From Nostoc sp. XA010 (GTDB lineage: Bacteria; Cyanobacteriota; Cyanobacteriia; Cyanobacteriales; Nostocaceae), in the NCBI RefSeq assembly GCF_020829625.1, contig NZ_JAIVFX010000008.1, positions 186,001-250,000 of the forward strand: a stretch of DNA of 64,000 nucleotides, given 5' to 3'. Below, in pieces: positions 1 through 8,632 of this stretch (positions are counted from its first letter, which is position 1; the number at the start of each line of letters is the position of its first letter). A program made the translations under genes and the position numbers. Under the pieces are notes generated by a model. The model saw nothing but the letters and a program-made list of their open reading frames with translations, searched no databases and was not told the DNA's origin.

Positions 1-766
1 GTGGAGAACAACAAAGCACCGTTTATTTTTTGAATCGCTCAAGCAACAATTACTGGAAGCAGGCTATATATTAACAGAGCGATTAATTAATGCTATCGAA
101 TATGGCGTACCCCAAGATAGAGAAAGAATTATTCTCATTGGTTTCCGAAATAGTTTTCTCAAGGATATAGGAATAAAAGTCGGTAGTGAAAAGTTACTAC
201 CTGAAGAGGCTTTTCCTTGGAAAAATCATATTTTATATCCTCAAACAAAGGTTTTTGCTTATCCTTGGCGTAAGTCCGAACCATTCCAAGAAAATTCTAT
301 AATGCCTTGTCCTGACGGCATACCTCAAGAATTAACAGTTGAATACTGGTTTATAAAAAATAATGTGCTGAAGCATCCCAACGCTGAAAACTGTTTTCAA
401 CCAAGGGCAGGTATCACAAGATTTGCTGCTATTGATGAAGGAGATGATTCTAAAAAGTCTTTCAAGCGTCTGCATAGATGGCGTTACTCTCCGACAGCTT
501 GCTATGGAAATAATGAAGTACATTTGCATCCCTATAAAATCCGGCGAATATCTGTGGCAGAAGCTTTAGCTATACAATCTTTGCCTGCAAATTTTGTACT
601 TCCAGAGAATATGTCACTCACGAATATGTTTAAAACTATTGGTAATGGCGTACCATATTTGGCATCGAAGGCGTTAGCTAAAACTATTTTTGACTTCTTA
701 GGAACTAAAGAGTACCATTCTGAAGAGGAAATTAAACAATTGGAGTTACCATTGAGTTTTAGCTAA
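1..766 (+). CDS. DNA (cytosine-5-)-methyltransferase, C-terminal part (5' end outside window)
   Basis: The frame is open from base 2, so the gene starts upstream of the window. The encoded segment carries m5C-methylase motif VIII (YGVPQDRERI near bases 108-137) and the motif IX/X block at the C-terminus (RRISVAEALAIQSLP, then KTIGNGVPYLASKALA). The target-recognition domain would lie between them, around residues 60-180 of the visible part. It would methylate a cytosine in duplex DNA with S-adenosylmethionine as donor and protect host DNA from the partner nuclease encoded convergently 16 bases downstream. Catalytic motif IV (PC) lies outside the window, so activity cannot be judged. The ATG at 302 is internal and not the real start. 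Confidence 0.9.
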   Translation, partial: WRTTKHRLFFESLKQQLLEAGYILTERLINAIEYGVPQDRERIILIGFRNSFLKDIGIKVGSEKLLPEEAFPWKNHILYPQTKVFAYPWRKSEPFQENSIMPCPDGIPQELTVEYWFIKNNVLKHPNAENCFQPRAGITRFAAIDEGDDSKKSFKRLHRWRYSPTACYGNNEVHLHPYKIRRISVAEALAIQSLPANFVLPENMSLTNMFKTIGNGVPYLASKALAKTIFDFLGTKEYHSEEEIKQLELPLSFS

Positions 767-782
767 ATTCCTATATAACTAA

Positions 783-1658
783 CTAATGTTCAATAGCCGC
801 GGCAACTAATGGCACTAAATCGGCTTTTCTAGTGTATGGATATGTACCATCTACCAGATGAAAATTCTGTTCTACTGCCACACCATGAGGGGCAATTGCC
901 GTATTAAATATTCTTCTATCAGCAGGGGTTAACTCACTGACAACCATGTAATATTTCCAATTTTGCTGTAGTACATAACCAATAGCTTTAATCATAGCTG
1001 CTTCAAATAAAGGCTGATAACGTCGATCTGGACGATTTGAAGTTTTGAGAGAAACAGCTGCTTTAACTTCTTCTATATGTAATTTACCCTTTAGAAAATT
1101 ATAGAGTACTAAACTATCTGGTTCTATTGTTTGTTGCTGTAAAAGCGAGTTAATTATGGGTGCAACTACCTGATTTTCAATGACAACTATAATATAGTCT
1201 GGACTAGGCATAAAAATTTTGTCCTTAAAAGGCTTAATTTTTGCTAGAGCATTATTTATATTAAAAAAACTTTCTTTAGTAAATAAGTTTAAAAAATTTG
1301 AATATGCTTCATCGATTCCTTCTATTTGTAACTTTGAATTAGGCATAGAAAAAGCCGCAATACATACCCCAGTTTCTTGATTAATATCAAAGATAATTTC
1401 AGACAATAAGCTAGTTGCTATTAACTCGTTCCATCCTCCTATCGCCTTGTTGAGAGCACCGACTTGGGGATTTTGTGAGTACTTTTCTCTAAAAGCTTTA
1501 ATTGTTTCGTTTTTAATCCAGTCTAAAATTTCACTAACCGATAAGTTTTGAGCTAGTTTAGTCACTATGTCAGAAGATAAATTTCTGTAGATAGCTCTGC
1601 TATTGATGCGAAATTTACCATTTGATATTTCTGTAAACCATACCGTGTCATTAAGCAT
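783..1658 (-). CDS. Type II restriction endonuclease, Cfr10I/Bse634I/NgoMIV-like
   Basis: A 291-residue protein convergent with the methylase. The active-site pattern of the tetrameric CCGG-cutting enzymes is visible: E78 in GWNEL, P153-D154, then 50 residues to S203-L-K205, then exactly 13 residues to E219 (PD-x50-K-x13-E). R209-P-D-R212 sits where NgoMIV has its RSDR CCGG-reading motif. I infer a type IIF-like enzyme cutting a CCGG-core site (RCCGGY or GCCGGC class). The family assignment rests on motif spacing and not on a search. Base composition is AT-rich, as for the methylase, which fits horizontal acquisition of the pair. The ATG at 1658 gives a full-length family-sized protein. Confidence 0.72.
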   Translation of the reverse strand: MLNDTVWFTEISNGKFRINSRAIYRNLSSDIVTKLAQNLSVSEILDWIKNETIKAFREKYSQNPQVGALNKAIGGWNELIATSLLSEIIFDINQETGVCIAAFSMPNSKLQIEGIDEAYSNFLNLFTKESFFNINNALAKIKPFKDKIFMPSPDYIIVVIENQVVAPIINSLLQQQTIEPDSLVLYNFLKGKLHIEEVKAAVSLKTSNRPDRRYQPLFEAAMIKAIGYVLQQNWKYYMVVSELTPADRRIFNTAIAPHGVAVEQNFHLVDGTYPYTRKADLVPLVAAAIEH

Positions 1659-1922
1659 TTTCTTGTTTTTTCAGATAAGGTAAGGGGGGAATTTTGGCAA
1701 ATAAAGATTTTTGCCAAGAAGATTTTACTTTCCTAACCTTAGTAGCATCTAATGTCAACTTAAATACTTAGAATAATTCCGGGATATCTACAAAGCTGAC
1801 ATCCTATAAAAGTCAGCAGCTTCTTTTCAGAATAAACTTGTAATAAATATGGTTTAATATATATATAAGAAATGTTTTAATTTTTTATAAAGTTTAATAA
1901 TCAATTACTGGCAGAAGACACG

Positions 1923-2603
1923 ATGGCAGCAGACTATCCAAACATTGATATTGCGCCATTTATCGATCACTCCCTCTTAACGCCAACTGCTACTCCTGAG
2001 CAGGTTGAGCAGTGGTGTGAAGAAGCATACAGATTCAATTTTGCGGCGGTTTGCCTATTTCCCGCCTATGTCAAACAAGCAGTCGAACTCCTGCACGGCA
2101 AGAATCCGAAAGTCTGTACGGTGATTGGCTTTCCTTCTGGTGCAACGACTTCAGCAGTGAAACTGTATGAGGCTCAAGAAGCGGCGGATAATGGGGCCAC
2201 TGAATTGGATGTGGTAATGAACTTGGGCTGGTTGAAAGCTGGAAAAACTGAAGAAGTCCACAGGGAAATTGCCGAAATTTGCGAAGAGACTGGGCAAACT
2301 GTCAAGGTAATTTTGGAAACCAACCTGTTGACAGATGCAGAAAAAAAAATAGCTGCTGAAATAGCTATGGAAGCGGGAGCGGCCTTCTTAAAAACTAGTA
2401 CAGGTTGGAATGGTGGTGCAACAGTGGCAGATGTACGACTTTTGCAGGAATTGGCAAAAGAAAGAGTAGGAATTAAGGCTTCGGGTGGTATCCACACTAT
2501 CAATCAAGCTCTAGACTTAATCGTAGCGGGTGCTACTAGATTAGGCACATCTCGCGGTATCGATTTGATCCGCCAGCGCGATAACCTGGGAAAGGGTGAA
2601 TAG
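1923..2603 (+). CDS. deoC: Deoxyribose-phosphate aldolase
   Basis: A 226-residue class I aldolase cleaving 2-deoxyribose-5-phosphate into glyceraldehyde-3-phosphate and acetaldehyde, a cytosolic step of deoxynucleoside catabolism. The Schiff-base lysine is K157 in FLKTSTGW. D96 (ELDVVMN) and K185 (GIKASGG) complete the catalytic set. Length and motifs are normal. The ATG at 1923 follows an AT-rich 264-base spacer that probably holds the promoter. The TAG stop runs directly into a heptamer repeat array. recO follows on the same strand. Confidence 0.96.
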   Translation: MAADYPNIDIAPFIDHSLLTPTATPEQVEQWCEEAYRFNFAAVCLFPAYVKQAVELLHGKNPKVCTVIGFPSGATTSAVKLYEAQEAADNGATELDVVMNLGWLKAGKTEEVHREIAEICEETGQTVKVILETNLLTDAEKKIAAEIAMEAGAAFLKTSTGWNGGATVADVRLLQELAKERVGIKASGGIHTINQALDLIVAGATRLGTSRGIDLIRQRDNLGKGE

Positions 2604-2698
2604 TCATTTGTCCTTTGTCATTTGTCATTCGTCATTTGTCTGAAGCTAATGACCCTTGACCAATGACTAATAATCAATGACTAATGACTAAATAACTA
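2604..2698. repeat. Two-armed heptamer repeat array (deoC-recO spacer)
   Basis: The left arm is built of TTTGTCA-type heptamers and the right arm of TAATGAC-type heptamers. The arms are roughly reverse complements, so the spacer can fold into an imperfect hairpin. This is the STRR-type repeat known from Nostocales. The array begins directly at the TAG stop of deoC. Confidence 0.85.
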
Positions 2699-3628
2699 AT
2701 GAGTAGAACCTACAAAGCAACGGGAATTAATCTTAAAACCCAAGTGCTGGGAGAATCGGATAAAATAGTGACGATTTTGACACCAGAATTTGGTCTGATT
2801 CGAGCAGTGGCTCCAGGGGCACGCAAGCACAACTCTAGCCTGGGAGGGAGGAGTGGTATGTTTGTTGTGAATGAACTATTGATTGCGAAAGGGCGATCGC
2901 TTGATAAAATTACTCAAGCACAGACCTTAAAAACTTATCCTGGTTTAGCTAAAGATTTAGGAAAATTAGCTGCCAGTCAGTATTTAGCAGAAATAGTCTT
3001 GTGTCAAGCTTTGAGCGAACAACCCCAAGAAGAACTTTATGAGTTGTTCAATGAACATCTCCATCGGTTGGAGGCGTTATCTAGTGCAAATCCATCTGGG
3101 GTTTTGGCTCATCTGGCTCATGGGGTGTTTCACCTTTTAGCGTTAGCAGGAGTAACGCCACAAGTGCAAGTCTGCTGCCTATCTGGACACCTCCTCAAGC
3201 CAAACTTTACAGACCCAAACTGGCAGGTAGGATTTAGTATCCCTGCGGGTGGAACGGTTTCTTTAGAAGCTTGGGAACGTTTGCGAAGAGAGGGTGAGAG
3301 GGAGAGGGAGATACAAAGAAATTCATCGTTTTCTCCATCACCCAATCACCCCATTATCCCATTAACTCCAAAACCTGGCTCCCAAACAGTTGTTGTGCAT
3401 CGGCAAGAAATACCTGTGATTTCTAGTCGTCTGGGTGCTATGGAACTGGCTTTGCTTCAACATCTGTCACAACCAGAGATAATGCAAATTGATGGTGCTA
3501 GAGATCATGACTGGTTATCTGTTGAACAGATTTTGCGCCAGTATGCTCAGTATCAATTAGGTCGCCCTATTCGCTCTGCTACGTTGATCGATTCTTATTT
3601 TGCTGCCAACCATGATGCAACCGTCTGA
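2699..3628 (+). CDS. recO: DNA repair protein RecO
   Basis: A 309-residue RecF-pathway mediator that anneals ssDNA and helps RecR load RecA. The N-terminal OB fold ([28 protein letters not shown]) and the helical C-terminal domain are clear. Residues about 197-224 are a low-complexity insert rich in E/R then S/P, encoded by purine-rich then C/T-rich DNA (3288-3372) that resembles intergenic repeats. Without it the protein would have an ordinary RecO length. Only one Cys-Cys pair of the usual zinc motif is visible (VCCLSGH). The 3' end overlaps the start of the MFS gene. Confidence 0.93.
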   Translation: MSRTYKATGINLKTQVLGESDKIVTILTPEFGLIRAVAPGARKHNSSLGGRSGMFVVNELLIAKGRSLDKITQAQTLKTYPGLAKDLGKLAASQYLAEIVLCQALSEQPQEELYELFNEHLHRLEALSSANPSGVLAHLAHGVFHLLALAGVTPQVQVCCLSGHLLKPNFTDPNWQVGFSIPAGGTVSLEAWERLRREGEREREIQRNSSFSPSPNHPIIPLTPKPGSQTVVVHRQEIPVISSRLGAMELALLQHLSQPEIMQIDGARDHDWLSVEQILRQYAQYQLGRPIRSATLIDSYFAANHDATV

Positions 3629-5252
3629 TTTGGATAAAAAAATCCTGCCTTTGTCACCAAACCTCGCTAAAAAACAGAATAGGGTATCAGATCCTACAGT
3701 CAGGAATCACTTGAGTGCTGTTTCAAAGTGTACACCTAGTCAAATAAATGGACAAGAAATGTCCCCAAAAGACGTTTCTAAAAACGATCAAAATTGCACA
3801 GACCAGAACCCAAAAACTGATATTCTAAGTCAATCAGAAAAACAATCTGACGACAAATTAACTACTGCCCAAGAAGATAGCAACGGGCATTTGCCATTAG
3901 CTACTATCCCAGAAAAAGAACCACCAACATTAAATGGATCTGGTTCTGGTGGAGAACCTGTTTCAGGAAATTTTAAACAGCAGGGGTTTTTGCCTGTATT
4001 AAAAAACCCTAATTTCCTGGCTCTTTGGGGCGGTCAAGTTTTCTCCCAACTAGCAGATAAAGTTTATTTGGTGCTGATGATTGCTTTGATTAATACTCAG
4101 TTTCAGGGTAGTAATCAAAGTATTAGTGGTTGGGTGTCAGCCTTGATGATGGCTTTTACGATTCCCGCCGTATTGTTTGGTTCCGTTGCTGGTGTGTTTG
4201 TCGATCGCTGGTCGAAAAAGGCTGTGCTGGTGGCAACGAATATATGGCGCGGTATCCTGGTTTTGTCAATTCCCTTTCTGATGTGGTTGACTCATGACTT
4301 GAAGCCCATAGGAGTTTTGCCAGTTGGCTTTTTGATCATTCTGGGTGTGACTTTTTTAGTTTCTACGCTGACGCAGTTTTTTGCACCGGCAGAACAGGCG
4401 ACAATTCCCTTAATAGTAGAAGAACAAGATTTACTCTCGGCAAATTCGCTTTATACGACAACGATGATGGCATCGGTGATTGTTGGGTTTGCTGTCGGGG
4501 AACCATTATTAGCGATCGCCGATGGACTTTGGCTGCAAATTGGTGGTAGTGGTAGTTTGGGCAAAGAATTTTTAGTAGGTGGTAGTTATGCGATCGCGGG
4601 AATAATTTTATTCCTCCTAGCAACTAAAGAAAAACACTACCACCCTGATACAGAATTCCCTCACGTATTCTCTGATTTGCGAGATGGTTTTGCCTACCTT
4701 AAAGCAAATCATCGTGTCCGCAATGCTTTGCTTCAGCTGATTATCTTGTTTTCTGTTTTTGCAGCATTAACTGTTCTAGCGGTTCGCATGGCCGAAATCA
4801 TTCCCAACATGAAAGCCTCCCAGTTTGGCTTTTTGCTAGCAGCTGGCGGTGTTGGCATAGCTGCGGGAGCAACACTTCTAGGTCAATTTGGTCAACGCTT
4901 TTCCTATACCCAACTAAGTCTGTGTGGTTGTATGGGCATGGCAGCATCCCTGATTGGTCTATCAATATTTACAACCCAACTGTGGCTAGTTCTGTTACTG
5001 GTGGCGCTATTAGGTATCTTTGGGGCACTAGTGGGAATTCCTATGCAAACTGCAATTCAAACAGAAACACCTCCAGAAATGCGTGGTAAAGTTTTTGGTT
5101 TGCAAAACAATGTAATTAATATTGCTCTCTCCTTACCTTTGGCATTAGCAGGTGTAGCAGAAACCTTTGTAGGATTACAGGCAGTTTTTTTGGGATTAGC
5201 TGCGATCGTCTTTTTAGGAGGCATATTAACTTGGTATAACTCACAGAAATAG
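3612..5252 (+). CDS. Major facilitator superfamily permease (MFS_3/EntS-like)
   Basis: The first about 125 residues are a polar, low-complexity cytoplasmic extension. About 12 hydrophobic segments follow, beginning near [21 protein letters not shown], with the MFS loop 2-3 signature [14 protein letters not shown]. Such proteins export small molecules across the inner membrane. The substrate cannot be told. Adjacent ATGs at 3612 and 3615 are preferred over an upstream in-frame TTG at 3600. Either way the start overlaps the recO stop (3626-3628), suggesting translational coupling. Confidence 0.85.
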   Translation: MMQPSDLDKKILPLSPNLAKKQNRVSDPTVRNHLSAVSKCTPSQINGQEMSPKDVSKNDQNCTDQNPKTDILSQSEKQSDDKLTTAQEDSNGHLPLATIPEKEPPTLNGSGSGGEPVSGNFKQQGFLPVLKNPNFLALWGGQVFSQLADKVYLVLMIALINTQFQGSNQSISGWVSALMMAFTIPAVLFGSVAGVFVDRWSKKAVLVATNIWRGILVLSIPFLMWLTHDLKPIGVLPVGFLIILGVTFLVSTLTQFFAPAEQATIPLIVEEQDLLSANSLYTTTMMASVIVGFAVGEPLLAIADGLWLQIGGSGSLGKEFLVGGSYAIAGIILFLLATKEKHYHPDTEFPHVFSDLRDGFAYLKANHRVRNALLQLIILFSVFAALTVLAVRMAEIIPNMKASQFGFLLAAGGVGIAAGATLLGQFGQRFSYTQLSLCGCMGMAASLIGLSIFTTQLWLVLLLVALLGIFGALVGIPMQTAIQTETPPEMRGKVFGLQNNVINIALSLPLALAGVAETFVGLQAVFLGLAAIVFLGGILTWYNSQK

Positions 5253-5603
5253 TTCTCAGCTAACAGGAGCTATTATTCATTACTTTTAAGTAATTAATAT
5301 TTACTTAAAGCTTTTCTGTTCATGGTAAACTGTGGTAAGTGAAAATTTATCACATACTTGCGGGATATCAATTTGACATTAGTCAAAATAAGTTGTTTAA
5401 ATATTCAGAGATTAACAACTTATAAGTAGAATAAATAAAGCCATAAATCCCCGGGTTTAATTAGCTTATAGGCTTTTTAAACTAGATTCTGTTGGAAATC
5501 TGTAATAACTAAAAAGACCAGCAAGTATAGCTAGATAAAAGAAAAATCACCAAGGACACACAAGTAATAGATCAAACCCGCTTTTCTTACAGCTAAATAA
5601 AGA
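5253..5603. other. AT-rich intergenic region with one terminator-like hairpin
   Basis: No ORF is supported here. At about 5439-5483 AAAGCC and GGCTTTTT form an imperfect plus-strand hairpin followed by a short T-run. This could end the recO-MFS transcript. The rest is AT-rich and probably holds the promoter of the downstream glycosyltransferase, but I see no convincing -35/-10 pair. Confidence 0.35.
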
Positions 5604-6752
5604 ATGCGTATAGCCTGGATTGGAAAAAAATCACCCTTTTGCGGCAATGTCACCTACAGTCGAGAAATTACAAATGCCTTGCTAGATAGGGGACATCAAG
5701 TTAGCTTTCTTCACTTCGCCCAGGAAGAGTCTGAACCTGATAATTGGCCAAATCTTCGAGAGGTTTCCCTCCCTTTCATTTACAAGTCCCAGGTTTATAC
5801 AATTCCCACTTTTAAAGCGACCAAACTTTTAACGGAGTCGCTGCGGAAAATCAAGCCAGATATAGTCCATGCTTCCTTGACGCTATCTCCTCTAGACTTT
5901 TTTCTACCGGAAATCTGTGAGGAACTGAGGTTGCCCCTAATTGCCACTTTTCACACACCGTTTGCTGGCAAGGGAGCAAAGCTGATATCGGGAACACAAC
6001 TTTTGGCTTATCAGCTCTACGCACCTTTTTTAGTTAACTACGATCGCGTGATTGTATTTTCCCAAATTCAGCGAGAATTATTGGCAGGGATGGGTGTGAG
6101 GAAAGAAAATATAGCCGTAATTCCCAATGGTGTTGATACCGCTAAGTATTCTCCAGGATTTTCTCAAGTCAAAACAGAATTTAAAGCCGAACGCTTGTTT
6201 GTCTATCAGGGCCGAATAGCACCAGAGAAAAATGTCGAAGCCCTCCTCCGGGCTTGGAAGCAGTCGGCAATGGGGCCTGGTACTAAGTTGCTAATTGTTG
6301 GCGATGGGCCTTTAAAGTCTTCTTTAGAGCAGTTTTATGGTTCAGAGTACGGCATTAGCTGGTTGGGATTTATCGCTGATGAAGACCGACGGATCGAAAT
6401 TTTGCGGGGCGCAGATGTATTTATTTTACCTTCATTGGTAGAGGGTTTGTCCCTATCTCTGTTAGAAGGAATGTCATGTGGCTTGGCTTGTTTAGCAACA
6501 GACGTGGGTGCAGATGGAGAAGTTTTGGAAAAGGGCGCAGGTATAGTTATTAATACTAAAACAGCGCGATCGCAATTAAGAACCCTCTTGCCAGTATTGC
6601 AAGACCATCCAGAGTTAACAACCTTACTGGGGCAAAAAGCTAGACAGCGTGTATTAGACCGCTATACCCTTAGTAAAAATATTACTCTGCTGGAAGAACT
6701 TTATAAAGAAGTTTTAGCACAACGACCTCTACCGCTAAGTCGTAGAGCGTAG
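5604..6752 (+). CDS. Glycosyltransferase family 4 (GT-B)
   Basis: A 382-residue retaining GT4-type enzyme. The N-terminal Rossmann half starts MRIAWIGKKSPFCGNVTYSR. The linker motif IPNGVDTAKYSP and the nucleotide-sugar site PSLVEGLSLSLLEGMSCG (the E-x7-E motif) are present, as is YQGRIAPEKNVE at the start of the C-terminal domain. It would transfer a sugar from an NDP-donor to a lipid or glycan acceptor in the cytoplasm. The acceptor is unknown. It stands alone with a 350-base upstream spacer. Confidence 0.88.
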   Translation: MRIAWIGKKSPFCGNVTYSREITNALLDRGHQVSFLHFAQEESEPDNWPNLREVSLPFIYKSQVYTIPTFKATKLLTESLRKIKPDIVHASLTLSPLDFFLPEICEELRLPLIATFHTPFAGKGAKLISGTQLLAYQLYAPFLVNYDRVIVFSQIQRELLAGMGVRKENIAVIPNGVDTAKYSPGFSQVKTEFKAERLFVYQGRIAPEKNVEALLRAWKQSAMGPGTKLLIVGDGPLKSSLEQFYGSEYGISWLGFIADEDRRIEILRGADVFILPSLVEGLSLSLLEGMSCGLACLATDVGADGEVLEKGAGIVINTKTARSQLRTLLPVLQDHPELTTLLGQKARQRVLDRYTLSKNITLLEELYKEVLAQRPLPLSRRA

Positions 6753-6920
6753 GGAACGCCAGTTGTTACAATCGGATAGCGCAGCGTTAACGAGTCAGAG
6801 CTGCGCACAGTCGTTAACGCTTCTCTATGAAACCTGCGCGAATGCTATCGAGCGTCGGGAACTTCCCTTCGGGTAACGCTCCTAACGTCGCTACCGCAAC
6901 GCACTTGCTCCCCTACGTGT
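6738..6920. repeat. Cluster of Nostoc-type palindromic dispersed repeats
   Basis: A GC-rich block in an AT-rich spacer, with interleaved short palindromes of the kind CGCTACCGC, GAACTTCCCTTCGGGTAACG and TTCTCTATG. The same vocabulary recurs at 16562-16605, 31618-31650, 53805-53832, 54213-54252 and 63255-63350. It directly follows the glycosyltransferase stop. Confidence 0.7.
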
Positions 6921-6975
6921 ATTTATTTTAAAATTAAATAATAAATAACAGTAAATTAAAGCTAAAAATCAACAA

Positions 6976-7419
6976 ATGACTGCAATCATCGACATAAAAA
7001 CATTACATGAATCCAATTACCTGCAATGGTTAGAGGAGACTATTAAATGTCTCAAAAATCGACAATTAGCAGACGTTGACTATGAAAACTTAATAGAAGA
7101 ATTGGAAGATTTGGCTAAAAATGAAAAAAGGCGAGTAAGAAGTTTATTGGAACAGATTATTAGACATTTATTACTTTATCAATATTGGGATTTAGAAAAG
7201 CCAAGAAATGCTAATCATTGGGCTGCGGAAATTATTAGTTTTCGGAACCAACTAAATGAAGATTTAAGTGCCAATTTACGCAATTATTTAGAGGAAAATT
7301 TCAGCATAATTTATAGCAATGCCTTAGATTATGTTAAAGCTAAAACAAAGCTAACTAATTTACCTGAATTATGTCCTTATACTTTAGAGCAAATTTTGGA
7401 TAAAAATTGGTTGCCTTAA
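6976..7419 (+). CDS. DUF29 domain-containing protein
   Basis: A 147-residue, mostly helical protein. The DUF29 hallmarks are visible: the opening YLQWLEET, then DYENLIEELEDLAKNEKRRVRSLLEQIIRHLL, and a C-terminal TLEQILDKNWLP. DUF29 proteins are abundant in cyanobacteria and have no established function. Related copies lie at 53734-54213 (broken) and 54293-54763. Its composition is more AT-rich than that of its neighbours. Confidence 0.85.
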   Translation: MTAIIDIKTLHESNYLQWLEETIKCLKNRQLADVDYENLIEELEDLAKNEKRRVRSLLEQIIRHLLLYQYWDLEKPRNANHWAAEIISFRNQLNEDLSANLRNYLEENFSIIYSNALDYVKAKTKLTNLPELCPYTLEQILDKNWLP

Positions 7420-7484
7420 TCTTAAATTTTGATTTTTTACACAAACAAAACATATTCATATTTTAACTCAGCAACACCATAAAA

Positions 7485-8297
7485 TTAAGTCGCTGAATTA
7501 TCCATTAAAGACCATCCTAAAATGGTTGGCTGTTCATAAACCCGCTTTAAAGTATTCACATCCCTAACAGAAATAGGCGACGGGTTACGAACTTGGGAAA
7601 AATATAGCGCATCAGTTTGTAGCGGGCTATGACCCCAAATTCCCAGCGCATGACCGAATTCGTGGCGGGCTGCTGCAATGAGATACTCACCTGTTTGACT
7701 GGGGCTTAACAAGATGGTGAAGCGGTGGGATAAAATTTTGTTGCTGGTGTATAACTCATAAGTAGTTTGTGCCGATCGCGCACGGGGTATATTATTACCA
7801 GGGGAAATTTGTAGAGGTGGCGCTTTTCGTAGAATTGTAATATCAGCAACTTCTGCCTGTTCGACTACTGTTAAAGGTAAATAAGTACTCCATTCCTGTA
7901 CACCCTGTAATACAGCGTTAACCCATGCTTGAGCTTGTTTTTCGCTAACGGCTTTTGGTGGTTCTATGTAAACTCGAATAGGAAATTGCGACCAGACTAA
8001 ATAACCTACTTGGCTTGTTGTGACTTGGGAAAAGTAATCACCACTGTTTGTGGCATCTTGCCACTGTGCAAGTGTGGGCGGTAGGGGATGGAGTTTTGGG
8101 GGAGATGATGGAGGGAGAGAGATTATTAAGTCTGAATATACAGATTTTGGTATTCTTGTAAACCCATCACTCGACTGAAGATTAGTAAAAATGATCAACA
8201 GCCCTGTACCAATAAAAAAGGCAAGAGCTGTAATTAACCGTTGTGAAATTAAATTTATTAAGGTGTTAAGTATGGGATATTTGGTTTTTCTCCCCAT
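7485..8297 (-). CDS. Membrane-anchored matrixin-like zinc metallopeptidase
   Basis: With the ATG at 8297 the protein has 270 residues. A hydrophobic segment at about residues 22-38 suggests a signal anchor with the catalytic domain outside the cytoplasm. The metzincin zinc site HEFGHALGIWGH is complete (H212, E213, H216, H222). After the zinc site, the RNPSPISVRDVNTLKRVY tail is typical of cyanobacterial matrixin-family proteins. An upstream GTG at 8330 would overlap secG and is less likely. It lies just downstream of secG on the same strand. The substrate is unknown. Confidence 0.8.
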   Translation of the reverse strand: MGRKTKYPILNTLINLISQRLITALAFFIGTGLLIIFTNLQSSDGFTRIPKSVYSDLIISLPPSSPPKLHPLPPTLAQWQDATNSGDYFSQVTTSQVGYLVWSQFPIRVYIEPPKAVSEKQAQAWVNAVLQGVQEWSTYLPLTVVEQAEVADITILRKAPPLQISPGNNIPRARSAQTTYELYTSNKILSHRFTILLSPSQTGEYLIAAARHEFGHALGIWGHSPLQTDALYFSQVRNPSPISVRDVNTLKRVYEQPTILGWSLMDNSAT

Positions 8298-8307
8298 TGA
8301 CCTATCC

Positions 8308-8541
8308 TTATTTAGGCAGCCAACCGGCACTTAAAACTACTGTTAAACCCATAAAAATTACTGTCAATGCCCAAGTAATTCGGTTTAAGGTGTTTTCTGC
8401 ACTTTTGGTGCTGCTAAATAGTTGGGCTTGTCCGCCAATGGCTCCAATGCCATCACCTTTAGGGCTATGCAGTAAAACTAAGATAATCAAACCAGTGGCG
8501 GAAAACGCCCAAATGCCTTGCACGATATTACTAACTGTCAT
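8308..8541 (-). CDS. secG: Preprotein translocase subunit SecG
   Basis: A 77-residue membrane protein with two hydrophobic helices around the conserved loop HSPKGDGIGAIGGQAQLFSS. It is an accessory subunit of the SecYEG channel in the plasma and thylakoid membranes. The ATG at 8541 with upstream AATGAG gives the usual SecG length. A TTG start at 8571 would only add an atypical leader. It lies downstream of gpmI on the same strand, a common cyanobacterial arrangement. Confidence 0.9.
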   Translation of the reverse strand: MTVSNIVQGIWAFSATGLIILVLLHSPKGDGIGAIGGQAQLFSSTKSAENTLNRITWALTVIFMGLTVVLSAGWLPK

Positions 8542-8574
8542 GGTAGGAATCTCATTTATAAAAAGTTTCAAAAA

Positions 8575-8632
8575 ACAGAATTCAGGAGTTAGGAGTTTTT
8601 AGGAAACTCCTAACTCAGCATTCAGGACTCTT
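8575..8632. repeat. Inverted heptamer-like repeat (gpmI-secG spacer)
   Basis: AGGAGTTAGGAGTTT is followed by AAACTCCTAACT, a near-perfect inverted pair inside the spacer, flanked by further TTCAGGA-type units. A transcript would fold here into a stem-loop between gpmI and secG. Confidence 0.6.

Noticed and set aside
302..766. Separate 154-aa gene starting at ATG 302
   Set aside because: The same frame is open back to base 2 and encodes methylase motif VIII upstream, so this ATG is internal.
2604..2698. Heptamer arrays considered as CRISPR arrays
   Set aside because: There are no unique spacers, the unit is 7 bp and no cas genes are in the window.
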